A DNA stretch of 64,000 bases, from positions 62,001-126,000 of IMG/VR virus record IMGVR_UViG_3300008952_000006, one strand, 5' to 3'. How positions within the stretch are numbered: the first letter of the stretch is position 1; each line of letters starts with the position of its first letter. Shown here piece after piece: positions 25,834 to 35,700 of the stretch. The notes below the pieces were generated by a model that made no database searches, was not told the DNA's origin, and saw only the letters and a program-made list of their open reading frames with translations. Source of the stretch: a virus. Both the position numbers and the translations under genes were made by a program.

Positions 25834-27729
25834 TTATCGCCTCGTTGCCAATGCTGCACCAGCCCCCGCAAGCATTGGAACTGCTGCGGCCTCCGAAAAG
25901 GTTAATCTAGCAGGGGTAACCCCTCGGTTTAGTAACTGCTGCCCCTTACCAGACATTGCTCCCCTGCCCATCTCCGCAACCCGCCTCGCGGCCCCGCCAA
26001 CTGTGCGAGAAAAGTCTCTAGAGGCGGGGGAAATTCCGTAATCCATACCCAGCTCTAGCGCTGTTGTTGCGCGAGATTTCCGCATCCCCGGCAAGAACGC
26101 CTCACGGACACCCTGCCCAGCAGACTCCAAAGCTTTATCCTGTATTGTTTTCGATTTGGTCCCCAGCCCCTTAAGGGCATTAACTCCTAAGTGAGCGCCA
26201 CCAAAACCAGCTAAACCTGCCGCAACATGGGCGGGTATGGTAGCACCGCCGCTAAGAAGCGCTGACGCGCCTAGTGCGCCGAGGCCCGCACCGCCCACAA
26301 TTAGATCGGGCAAGGCCGAGTTTTTCTTAGGGTCCTGAGCTAACGTTTTAGGGAGACCGCGTACTGCGCGCCCTTCCTGAGACAATGCGCCTCTGCCGCT
26401 GTGAAGCATTGCTTGGTAAGCCTTTTGAATGCTTGCGCCACCCGGAACGCGGCCCATAACCATTCCGGTTGCGAAGGGAGACTTGCCGCCTTTACCTATA
26501 GCTTTATCAATAGCTTCCGGTAATTGGTTCCAGACAGGGGTGGGTTCCCCACGCTTGCTTGTTTTCATTACGGGAGTGATACCTTTCTTGAAAATCTCCA
26601 AGGCTTGCTCTCTGTAGCCAGGGGGCACTCCGCGTAGAAGCTTGCCAAATTCGATCCCCATCTGCCTATTGTACTTCAATGACGGGAGAGCCACTCCTAG
26701 GGCAACGCCGGATCGTAACCCCGGATTTGTCCGACCTGCCAAACCCTCGCGGATGCCGATAGCCAACTGGTCTACCTTATGGCGCTGCATCCACTCCTGG
26801 GTTTTAGGCCCCCCGGGCATGCGTCGGAGCAAAGCCCCAGGTTTTCCGTAGCCCATCATCGCCTTTTCAGCGCCATGGAAAATAGGGAGAGCCGCAACGC
26901 CCACCGCAAGATGGTGCGCCGCTGCACCAGCCAACCCCATGCTGAGGGGGCCAATGGCTTCTTTCGTTATAGAGCTATTCTTTTCCATGGCCTTTAGGGC
27001 ACCATCGACTGCGGCAGACAAGACAAGCCCGCCGAGAAGCCCGCCAGCCGCGCCACCACCAGCCGCTGACGTAGCCTTCCTAAACACCTGATTGAGTCCT
27101 TTTCGGCCACCTGGGCCCATGCCGCCCACGGCCACGCTTTCCGCGCCCCGTGCTAACGCGCCCATTGCAGCACCAGACAACGCAGGCAACATGTACTTTT
27201 TATATGTAGAGGTTGTGCCGTCTTTTTTCTTTTTTCTTCCCGCAGCGATGCTTAACCCCATAGCAAGTGCGGCGGGGGTTTTATAACTAATTCGTGTAGC
27301 GCCAAGACGTAAACCGTGTCGAGCCGCAGCGGACCCAGTGACGCCCTTACTTTTAGCCCTGGCAGCCCTGTACCCTTCTACAAATCCTTTTTGCCCCTGA
27401 TAGATAGCTGCGGTCGAGCCTAAAAGAGCTAGGCCTTTCATCTGGGTGGATTTGTCTTTGGAAGAGACATTTTTCAATCCCTGAAGAAAGATGGGGGCTG
27501 TAAGAATGCCGATACCAGCGCCGATAGCGCGCCCAGAGCCTCGACCCTTAAACCCTTGTTGCAGCAAACTTTTTGTGGTCTTTTTAGACCCGAGAAGTTT
27601 GGATTCTACGGTGTGTTCGATGGTCCCCTTGGGGAGATCACCAATAATAGCCTTGGCCCCAAAAGCCGGTGCTGCCAGAGCTACCGATTTCAAGTAACCG
27701 TGTCCGGTGTCTTTTTTATTGCTGCCCAT
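25834..27729 (-). CDS. large Gly/Ala-rich glycine-zipper virion protein
   Basis: 631 residues, basic, with at least eight glycine-rich hydrophobic helices (for example GSGRAIGAGIGILTAPIFL, LPALSGAAMGALARGAESV, AAGGGAAGGLLGGLVLSAAV, LIVGGAGLGALGASALLSGG). Such glycine zippers suggest membrane insertion, as in ejection or channel-forming virion proteins. It contains ITKEA. No enzymatic motif is visible. Its start overlaps the end of the upstream gene. An internal virion protein that helps DNA cross the envelope is a reasonable inference. Confidence 0.5.
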   Translation of the reverse strand: MGSNKKDTGHGYLKSVALAAPAFGAKAIIGDLPKGTIEHTVESKLLGSKKTTKSLLQQGFKGRGSGRAIGAGIGILTAPIFLQGLKNVSSKDKSTQMKGLALLGSTAAIYQGQKGFVEGYRAARAKSKGVTGSAAARHGLRLGATRISYKTPAALAMGLSIAAGRKKKKDGTTSTYKKYMLPALSGAAMGALARGAESVAVGGMGPGGRKGLNQVFRKATSAAGGGAAGGLLGGLVLSAAVDGALKAMEKNSSITKEAIGPLSMGLAGAAAHHLAVGVAALPIFHGAEKAMMGYGKPGALLRRMPGGPKTQEWMQRHKVDQLAIGIREGLAGRTNPGLRSGVALGVALPSLKYNRQMGIEFGKLLRGVPPGYREQALEIFKKGITPVMKTSKRGEPTPVWNQLPEAIDKAIGKGGKSPFATGMVMGRVPGGASIQKAYQAMLHSGRGALSQEGRAVRGLPKTLAQDPKKNSALPDLIVGGAGLGALGASALLSGGATIPAHVAAGLAGFGGAHLGVNALKGLGTKSKTIQDKALESAGQGVREAFLPGMRKSRATTALELGMDYGISPASRDFSRTVGGAARRVAEMGRGAMSGKGQQLLNRGVTPARLTFSEAAAVPMLAGAGAALATRR

Positions 27730-28039
27730 TAGTCTGTACCGCCTTCGAGATTTTTTCGACCATCCGCTCTATTAGGCCCTCATTTAGGATAGATAATTCT
27801 TTGACCTCACCATACCAGCTATCAACCTCTGGTACGTACTCTACGATAACGTTGTCCTTGGGGAAAGCTGAAAAGGCGGAGGTAAGTGAGTCCCCAAAAT
27901 CTTTAGGAAACTCGGGTTCTCCCCAAAAGTGGAATTTAACGCCTGTGTCATACTTGTAGTATTCGGTCTTGACACCAGGAACGACCGTCTTGGCTAAAAC
28001 AAAAATAACAGGTTCAATTTTAAAACTGGTGTTAAACAT
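27716..28039 (-). CDS. small virion-block protein of unknown function
   Basis: 107 residues, beta-rich N-terminal half (SFKIEPVIFVLAKTVVPG) and a helical C-terminus (LIERMVEKISKAVQ). It lies between the large Gly/Ala-rich gene (14-base overlap) and a helical gene. A short AGG site precedes the ATG. No family is recognised. The overlap and spacing show it is part of the same operon. Confidence 0.45.
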   Translation of the reverse strand: MFNTSFKIEPVIFVLAKTVVPGVKTEYYKYDTGVKFHFWGEPEFPKDFGDSLTSAFSAFPKDNVIVEYVPEVDSWYGEVKELSILNEGLIERMVEKISKAVQTNGQQ

Positions 28040-28041
28040 AC

Positions 28042-28833
28042 CTAATCCTCGCCCCTCTTCAAGCTTTCCAAGCTTGTAATATCACGCTTGCCCAGTTTAA
28101 TGGCAACACTTCTCAGTTCTTCTAGAACTTGTTGAACCTCATCCCCGGTTCTATTTAATTCTTCTGTAGCCTTAAAGATGTTTTCAGCCCACATTTTGGC
28201 TGTCATGGCCGTATCTCTATTATTGGGAGACGCAGTAGTTTCGAAAAACCGCATGGCTGACTCGTGAAACACGCTCCGGATAACGTCCTTCTGGGGCAGG
28301 TCTACACGGTACCCTGTGCGCCATAGAGCATATTCAATGCCCTGCTTATAGCATTGCTGGAGCATCTTCCCGTCTGGGTACTTATCGAGGTATGCGAACC
28401 ATTCACGCCCAGACAATAGCTCCCGATTCCAGAAGTAATGTCTATACATATCGATGGTCTTTTGGGCCACCTTTTGACCACCGATCTCCAAAATATAACT
28501 GCTAATATCCTCTAAAGAAGCATCACTCAGTATTAGGGCTTCCAGCAGGGGCCTTATTTTTGTGTCCCCAAGCAGGTCCCTTGCGCGCAGAGCGTGCCTC
28601 TGCTCCGTAGCCATGGACATGATGCGTTGGCGTCTGACCCACGCTTTTGTGGGGCTGTTTGTAATATCGAATCTGGCGGGTTTTGTTTCTCTAAGCTTTG
28701 CGTTAATCCCTCTGAGGTACTCGCTCGACGGCTCTGGCATGCGGTACATACACGCAGCCGCAGCAATTTGCCCCTGGTTCAGACCAGAGAACAAAAGCAT
28801 GTATTTTAGCCAGTACTCATTGGGTTGTTTCAT
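28042..28833 (-). CDS. helical DNA-binding-like protein, small-terminase candidate
   Basis: 263 residues, nearly all helical. A helix-turn-helix-like stretch (SLEDISSYILEIGGQKVAQK then IDMYRHYFWNRELL) is visible around residues 105-140. Small terminase subunits are helical DNA-binding proteins placed near terL, and no other TerS-like gene is seen in the window. It is about 5 kb from terL, so this is only a candidate. AGGAAG precedes the ATG. The lower-level function is not determined. Confidence 0.35.
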   Translation of the reverse strand: MKQPNEYWLKYMLLFSGLNQGQIAAAACMYRMPEPSSEYLRGINAKLRETKPARFDITNSPTKAWVRRQRIMSMATEQRHALRARDLLGDTKIRPLLEALILSDASLEDISSYILEIGGQKVAQKTIDMYRHYFWNRELLSGREWFAYLDKYPDGKMLQQCYKQGIEYALWRTGYRVDLPQKDVIRSVFHESAMRFFETTASPNNRDTAMTAKMWAENIFKATEELNRTGDEVQQVLEELRSVAIKLGKRDITSLESLKRGED

Positions 28834-28856
28834 AACTTCCTATTTATAAGTTCACC

Positions 28857-30845
28857 TTACAAAGAAACGTCTGCCCTAATCTGAAGCTTCTTTAATCCTT
28901 GCGAGGCGCGCTCAATACCCTTTAAAGCGGAAGATACCGCGCTTTCGGGAACATCAGAAAGGCCTAGGCGGATACCCACTAGCAACTCTGCGAGCTTGGA
29001 AGCCGCCTCCTCCAGAGTAGGGATCGCATCCACATACCCCTGGATGTTTTCAGGGGTAACAAAATTCAAAGAAAGGACGGAGTCCACGGTGTTCGGGTTT
29101 GTCAGGGCGGCAGCCTCTTTTACCAAGTCAATATGGATGACTTCTGCCAGCTTCACGGCCTCGCTAGAAACAGTGGGACTTTCCTCGGGAAGCCCAAAGC
29201 TGTTCTTAGCAACAAAGGAAAAGGCTCCTTGTTTGGTGGCAGCAGCCAGTTTTTTCATAGCTCCTGCCGGTGTATCCCCAAGGACCCCAAGGAACAGTAA
29301 TGCGTCTGCAGCGTTAAGCTTAGCGTTGGCGGTTTTGTCCAAGATGGCCACAGGCCGCCCACTAAAGGAGAACTCGGAGCCATCCGAACGGAGACAAACC
29401 TCCATCATTCGGTCCTGACTGGAGGCAATTTTGTCTACACCAACAGTATCGGAAGCGTAGCGGCCTCCGAAGGCAAGAGGAACGAACACAGCGCTATCGG
29501 GAAAAAGGTAGTCATTGCCCTTGATAAGAACTGGCTGGGTTACACTTGCTAATTTCAAAGCGCCACGACCGCGCAAAGGATGATCATATAGATAGGAAGT
29601 CTCCCCATCAAACTCAACCTTATTGAGGACTTTTATAGGCTCTGTGACCGCAGCGGTCTTCAGAACAAAGACGCCATCACCGAGGGGCTCCCCGCCTGAC
29701 AGCGCCGCCAGATTCAGATCTCCACAACGAACACCGGCCACTTTTTCCTGCAACGAGGCTCCGGACTCACCAACTACCAGGCAAAGGTCCATGTCGTGGC
29801 CGTCGAAAGACACAAGGTTGCTAATCACAGCGGCGCGCTGCGCCCGACCCGTTTTAGTCATAACTGAGTACACGCCATCAGCCTTAACGGTCTTTAGATT
29901 GGCTGTTTTCTCCACCGGGACAAGCTCTTTGTTCTCAGCGGAAACAAGCAACGTGTGACCATTATTGATAACGCCCTGCCGGATCTCAACAGGGATTTCT
30001 TGCCCTTCTACATTGTTTAGGAAAATCTCCTGCGAGACCCCATCGACAGAAGCCATCTTAAGCTTGTAGCCGCCACCAACCTTGGACACAACTGTTGCGT
30101 CAAAGTCATCCATTGATTTGTGTTCCTCAACAGCGTCTTCCTTTTCGCCCATTCTCTCTGCCAGCTTCACCACAGCCGCACTAAAAGCCTCATTAAGAAC
30201 AACGGCATCCTTCAAAGATTGGTCACCAGCAACCTTTTCCAGAAAAGAGGCTACCGCTTGCGTGTCAATTCCTTTGCCAAGCGCGTCTAGGACAGATGCT
30301 TGCTTCACTGTAGTATTGACCGCAGTGGCTCCGCCACCAGTCATGGCTGCTGGATCTTGGGGCCCAAAGTTCTGAGCACCCGCAGAGGTGGCTGGTGACA
30401 TTGCGGGCGCAACAACATAGGGGCTCATGTCAAACAACGCTGCGGAGACCCTCTCCTCATTTAGTGGCAGGAAACGCCCATCGGGGGAAATGAAAACATC
30501 AAACGAGTAAGCCTTCTTGTTTTCAACAATAATAGGAATCCTAAGGGCTCGTTCATCTTGCGGGGTTTCCTTTTCGGGGGAACGGATCATCTCGCCCATC
30601 CGCGCCGCACCCGCAGGAGAAGGCATATCGGGAGCCTGGGTAACCTTGAAAACCCCGTACATATACCCAAGGCTCTGGTCTTGCCCCTCAATAGACATAT
30701 TGACCTGATACTTTCCAAGATAGGAATGCTGCTTATACAGGTGTGCCAACAGCTCACTTGGATAAGTGCTAGGGTTATCGCCAAGGATGAACTTGGATGC
30801 CGTTTTCTCAAAAGTTGGCGTTCGAAGTTTTCTAATAAGATCCAT
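28857..30845 (-). CDS. virion protein with dense recurring KxA motifs
   Basis: 662 residues from ATG 30845 (AGGT site 7 bases upstream; the longer frame overlaps the next gene). The N-terminus has FEKTA at 12-16. A beta-rich first third (VNMSIEGQDQSLGYMYGVFK) is followed by a long mixed region with about 15 copies of the K-x-A motif, such as VEKTA, QEKVA, VLKTA, VDKIA and LDKTA. It may be a structural or internal protein, cut by the prohead protease at some of these sites. No family is recognised. Function is unknown. Confidence 0.5.
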   Translation of the reverse strand: MDLIRKLRTPTFEKTASKFILGDNPSTYPSELLAHLYKQHSYLGKYQVNMSIEGQDQSLGYMYGVFKVTQAPDMPSPAGAARMGEMIRSPEKETPQDERALRIPIIVENKKAYSFDVFISPDGRFLPLNEERVSAALFDMSPYVVAPAMSPATSAGAQNFGPQDPAAMTGGGATAVNTTVKQASVLDALGKGIDTQAVASFLEKVAGDQSLKDAVVLNEAFSAAVVKLAERMGEKEDAVEEHKSMDDFDATVVSKVGGGYKLKMASVDGVSQEIFLNNVEGQEIPVEIRQGVINNGHTLLVSAENKELVPVEKTANLKTVKADGVYSVMTKTGRAQRAAVISNLVSFDGHDMDLCLVVGESGASLQEKVAGVRCGDLNLAALSGGEPLGDGVFVLKTAAVTEPIKVLNKVEFDGETSYLYDHPLRGRGALKLASVTQPVLIKGNDYLFPDSAVFVPLAFGGRYASDTVGVDKIASSQDRMMEVCLRSDGSEFSFSGRPVAILDKTANAKLNAADALLFLGVLGDTPAGAMKKLAAATKQGAFSFVAKNSFGLPEESPTVSSEAVKLAEVIHIDLVKEAAALTNPNTVDSVLSLNFVTPENIQGYVDAIPTLEEAASKLAELLVGIRLGLSDVPESAVSSALKGIERASQGLKKLQIRADVSL

Positions 30846-30856
30846 TTTATTACCTC

Positions 30857-31339
30857 TTAGACCCAGGGGATTGGTGGTGACCCTGGTGTAGTTTGCGTTC
30901 CGGATGCTGCCCACAATGATAATACCCCGTTTAGGACTATTGTTGAAGGCATAGTAGTAGCTGAAGGTGGCAATGTTGCCAAAATAATTAAATTTAAGGG
31001 GACCACAGGGGGTGCGTGAACAACCGGTGCGGGTGGCGTTACGTTCCCCGGGGCCGCGCACATTGTGGCGAATACGGTAAACCCCGCCGCCAAAGTTTCG
31101 TGTGATAGAATATTAACAGCGCCCCCCTGGGCGGCTTTAACAGTCGTAATAAATAGTTCCTCTCCTGCGTCTAAGCCGAGCGGGGTCCATTTAGGTATTT
31201 CACCGTTCTTAAAAAAAGCTCGAGCCACCTTTGCCCAACCGGAGACACAGTCCATATCTTCAGCCCCGGCAGCCAGTGCACCAGATACAGCAAGCTGGAT
31301 TGCCTCATCTACGTCTGCAATGGCTGTGGCGTAAGGCAT
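30857..31339 (-). CDS. small virion protein with hydrophobic Pro-rich C-terminus
   Basis: 160 residues from ATG 31339, chosen for its AGGTGA site 9 bases upstream. Residues 1-50 are helical (MPYATAIADVDEAIQLAVSG, then an acidic patch). The second half is Ala/Val-rich with Pro-rich spacers (VTPPAPVVHAPPVVPLNL). Its start overlaps the spike gene stop by one base. No family is recognised. Its place next to the spike candidate suggests a baseplate or tail-tip partner. Confidence 0.45.
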   Translation of the reverse strand: MPYATAIADVDEAIQLAVSGALAAGAEDMDCVSGWAKVARAFFKNGEIPKWTPLGLDAGEELFITTVKAAQGGAVNILSHETLAAGFTVFATMCAAPGNVTPPAPVVHAPPVVPLNLIILATLPPSATTMPSTIVLNGVLSLWAASGTQTTPGSPPIPWV

Positions 31340-32754
31340 TATTTCTTCACCTTTACTGTAGATGACCCAACCTTGTTCCAGGCGGGGGGCTGCGCAGGCG
31401 TTATTTGAATCATCCCGGGACTCGTCGGTCCCCAAGCAGTCAGTACCTGAAGCTGTGTTTTCATGTAGAGATCTAGGTCCGAAAATCTAACGACGCCCGT
31501 GTCAGCCGAATCACCAAGATCAATAGTTGTGGCATTAATATCCACGTGCGGAGACTTAATCTCAACGCTGTCTAGGACGTCCATTACGACTTTCTTGCAC
31601 GCCATTTCGAATTCATTACTCTTGAGAAACTCCATGTAGGCGCTTCCGTCCGCATCCTTTGCTCCCTCACCCCAGTCAAGTCGGGCTGAGCCGTGGACTG
31701 CCGCATAGAAGTCTTTCTCTATTTCGTGACGGATGCTGCCCTTTGTAAAAACAAAGTTGTCCCCATCACGGTTTAGCTGAAACGCATAGGTTACTTTGTC
31801 TTTATTATTACCGTCATCGTGATTATAAATAGTAATACTTATAACGCCCTTCTCCTCTGCGGTAATGCCCTCCTCTGGCGGACTGCCCTTGCCCTGCTTC
31901 AGATCCGCATTTGCAAATATATGCTCTGCGTCCACCTCAGTGTCTAAAGTTTCGTCCGTAAGTCTGCCTACACGCATCTCTACCGTATACTTACCTTTGG
32001 ATACATCTTCCTGCGTTAGGTCCTTAATATTATAACGCACCAATACGGGAGTTTCTTCAGCAGTTTTGAGCGCGTTCTTCTGATTCTCGTCTAAAAAATA
32101 ATTTGAGCTTGGTACGCTCCCAGTGCCTCCGGAGGGGGTTTCTCCATATGCCAGGACGGCATGACCCCATTCAATCTCTCCTACAGGGCTGTATGCCTGA
32201 TATTTTTGGAAGTAGTCCCTAACAACATTTTCGACAGGGATGTAAATTCTCTGCGCCAAACCTGTGGAGCCAATTTGCACTATCCCGCCCCTTCGGACCA
32301 CAATTTGGTTTTCGTCTGCTGTGCCGAGGTAGATGTCCCCGGGCTCTAGCGGGTGACGAAATCCGCGCCAACTGGGGTCTGTGTCCGTTTCATCAATGGT
32401 GGCGTATCTTTCCAGGCTTCCCGAACTAGAGCCCTCCAACCGCTCAGCAAGCGCCTCAGATTCAGTGGGCGCTACCGTGGTGGGGTTCAAAACAAAGCCT
32501 AAAATAAAGTGTGTCCCGTCCCCACAGGTACACACATAACAAGTAGAATCAATCTCAGGCATGAAGTGTACGCCGCCGCCATGATCTCGGTGGCAGTAAG
32601 GGGTTGCAAACGGGATAGGGCCCAATGGTCTAAGGGAGAAAACGGTTTCAAGATCCACAGTCCAATTCTCAAAGTTAACCGCAGTGACTCTAGCCAACGT
32701 TATATTTGCAGGCCCATTAGCATCGGAAACAGTCTTTGCGTACGGATCAGGCAT
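31339..32754 (-). CDS. baseplate spike-like protein (gpV/gp5 OB-fold)
   Basis: 471 residues. The N-terminal OB-fold is visible at about 15-90: ITLARVTAVNFENWTVDLET, then PYCHRDHGGGVHFMPEID and VCTCGDGTHFILGFVLN. This order of strands with the 'G...P..G..V.V...dg....ilG' feel is typical of gpV/gp5 type hub or spike proteins. Residues 150-390 form a middle domain, and the C-terminal part has repeating beta strands (VEIKSPHVDINATTIDLG) as in triple-stranded spikes. It follows the RNA polymerase gene by a TAATG overlap. Role in tail tip or membrane puncture is inference. Confidence 0.6.
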   Translation of the reverse strand: MPDPYAKTVSDANGPANITLARVTAVNFENWTVDLETVFSLRPLGPIPFATPYCHRDHGGGVHFMPEIDSTCYVCTCGDGTHFILGFVLNPTTVAPTESEALAERLEGSSSGSLERYATIDETDTDPSWRGFRHPLEPGDIYLGTADENQIVVRRGGIVQIGSTGLAQRIYIPVENVVRDYFQKYQAYSPVGEIEWGHAVLAYGETPSGGTGSVPSSNYFLDENQKNALKTAEETPVLVRYNIKDLTQEDVSKGKYTVEMRVGRLTDETLDTEVDAEHIFANADLKQGKGSPPEEGITAEEKGVISITIYNHDDGNNKDKVTYAFQLNRDGDNFVFTKGSIRHEIEKDFYAAVHGSARLDWGEGAKDADGSAYMEFLKSNEFEMACKKVVMDVLDSVEIKSPHVDINATTIDLGDSADTGVVRFSDLDLYMKTQLQVLTAWGPTSPGMIQITPAQPPAWNKVGSSTVKVKK

Positions 32755-35700
32755 TAATACGGCCCCTTTGTAAGCTTATCCTTCTTGCCAAATTCCGCAG
32801 AGAACGCAAGTCCGGGCGCTGGGTGCAGCCCGTGGATATCAGACTCCCAGCCCTCGTTTGCCGCACGGATGAATGTTTCTTTTAACTTCCTGTACTGAAG
32901 TCTGGCAAGCCAATCTGTTGTTTGGTCAAGCGGTAGTGTTTCTACACCGCGCAACATCGGCTCAGTCTTTATTGGATTTTTCATAGCCTTGTTCAAAGAG
33001 TTCGCATGTGACAAGGAGATGTAGTCCCCACGGATAAACTTGCTGGAATCGCCGGGGTCTGTGACCTTTCCAAGGTTAGTTAAAGCTTTCGTGACCACCT
33101 CAACATTTCTCTTCTTAATGCCCTCCTTCTCGTAGACTTTATGTATCTCGTCTGCGAGGTATCTCTGGACTGTTTCGATATTTGTTTTCTCTAAAAGCTC
33201 GTGCGGGTTTATGATCCCACCAGTCAGCGACTGACCGCGCCTAACCTTTGCGCCGCTCTTAACGGAGACCTCTAGGTTGCCCGGTACGTAGACTTCCTGA
33301 TTACCAATAGTAATGTCATGTCCACCGATTGGGCTTACCTTTACAGAAGATATGGTGCCAGTTGCAGGCGAAAGAATAGCGGAATTAGCAAGCTTTTCTG
33401 GCATTTTTAATAATTGTGAAACACGATGAATCCCGCTAACTACGGAGCTTCCGCCTCCCGCAACGCCACCGGTATGGAATGCCTTCATGGATAGCTGAGT
33501 GCCCCGCTCACCGATAGAGGTCCCAGCAATAAGACCTATATTGACCCCCTTAGCAATTGGGTTGCCATTGTCCGCAATACCGTAACACTTGGAACACAGG
33601 CCCTTGGAAAGCTCACATTTTAGAGGCGACCGGACGAGGACCTTGTCAACTTTTGATGACCTAAGTCTAGAGAGCATATTAGGGGTAATAAGTGACCCAC
33701 TCGGTATTTTTAATCCAGGTGCGGACACGGGCTTCGCAAGGTACCGGTCTACAATGTCTGAGTCAGCAGCCGCCAACGCAATGCCTCTTGTTGTTTTGCA
33801 GTCATCCCCAGCTATAACGTAAGATATAGTAGTATTAGCAATTTGCTTGTTCAAAGCTCCCGGAAGCTGGACGGACTGCACCTTTTTTATCAGGCCTGCT
33901 CGAGCACCAGAAGTGGTAACCCAGTAGTCCGACGATTGGAGTCCCTCAGCATATGACCTAGATACGGGGACCGGTATTACCCGACCTTTTGCGTTCTCAA
34001 CAAGCATTGGCGAAAGCAGCATTTGTTGAAGTTGCGCCCAAGAAGGTTTTACGCCAGCACTCTCCATAGCTTTTAACTTATTGCCACTCTTATCGAGGAG
34101 TTTTTTGGCCTCCACGCTCATGGCTTTAGATGCGGCAGTGTAGAGATCAACAAGCTTGGCGTCTCCCGCCTCCCTCGAAATCATGTTCAGGCCTACCTGT
34201 TTTTGTATCACAGATTCTTGCTTACGAGCGACCGCCATATGCTTTTCTCGGATATCCCTTAGAGACTTGAAATCGTCAAGACCAAAGGAGAAACCAATAT
34301 TGTATGCGTGACCAAACCCTAACTCTTTTATCTTATCAGCAGTATCCGCAAACTCTGCTGGTGTCTTCGTCGCGATGTCATGTAGTATATTTTGTAGTAG
34401 TTTTTTATCCACAACAGCGGTTGGATCTGTCAGGTAGCGGTCTGACTGAACTTTCTTAGGTAGCTTGCTATTAAAAATAATACGGCCTGCGGTCGTTTTG
34501 GACGCTCCGACCTGGACAACATCGCTCATGCTGATGTTTCCTTCTTTTGCGTCTTTAAGGGCATCTTTCGAGTTTCGGTATGACTTTTTCACATCCTTGC
34601 CCCACTTAGTAAGCAGGTAGAGTCCAAGCTGTCCCTCCAGGGTAGGTTGGTACATTACCCGCCCTGTTGCGGGGTTAAACAAGTTCTTAGATGGCATCAT
34701 CTTGTAAGACTCGTCTACTGCCTCCTGCGAAACCGGAACAAACACAGCCATAGTATCCCCGTCAAAATCAGCATTAAACCCACCCACCACAAGAGGGTGG
34801 ATATGAATTGCTGACTCTTTATGGAGACGTGGCTTAAAAGCCATAATCCCAAACTTATGGAGGACGGGGTCTCTTTTGAAGAGAACAGGACGCTTACTGA
34901 CTGCAACATCCAGCGCTTTGTTTGCTAGGGTGGTGTTCTTCTCCACCTCTTCCCGTGCCTTCAGAGGGGAGTACCCCATCTTCACAAGCTCTTTGACCAC
35001 GAAGGGCCGGTAAATCTTCATGGCCCCTTTTCTGGGTAGGCCCATCTCATCCAGGTGTAAGTTCATGTCAGGAACGATGACAGAGCGCATACTGATGTCT
35101 TGCCGTCTATCTACGAGCCTCTGTAGAAAGAAACTCTGCTTAGGGCTGGATCTCCCTGAGAGTATATGGAGTATGCCTGGGGGAGCGGGCTGCCCGTCAA
35201 CCGTGACGCTACCCTGGGTGGCTGTTTGAACCCCCATCAAGGCCTCTGTGGCCTCGTACAAGTCACTCCGCAAACCGGCCACCGCGCTCTCTGGAAGAAC
35301 TCCTTTGGCTTCATCAAGCTTCTTGTTTAGCAGGGCGATATCTCGGTAGAGCATGTTAACGCCGTCGATGTTTAGGTCCCCGCCCTCCATTGCCGTGATC
35401 GGCCTAAACAGGGGCGGTAGTACGGGCACGTTATCTATTACGTAAGCTTCCTCAGCGCTCAGCTTGTTTTTCTGTAGCATCAAGAGGTATTTAATCTTCT
35501 TGTTTACGCGGTCCAGGTCACTGCGCCGAGCTGTCTTAATCTGCTCTTTAGCGGCGGCCAGATCCCCTTCTATATCTACAGAAGACAACCTTAGAGCAAG
35601 GGCGGACGGTCCAGACGCAGTGTCTTCTGTGGCCTCAACCAGATTGCCCTCGGAGTCGAAGCCAAGCTTGCTTGCTATAATCGCGTCATACTCCTTGCCA

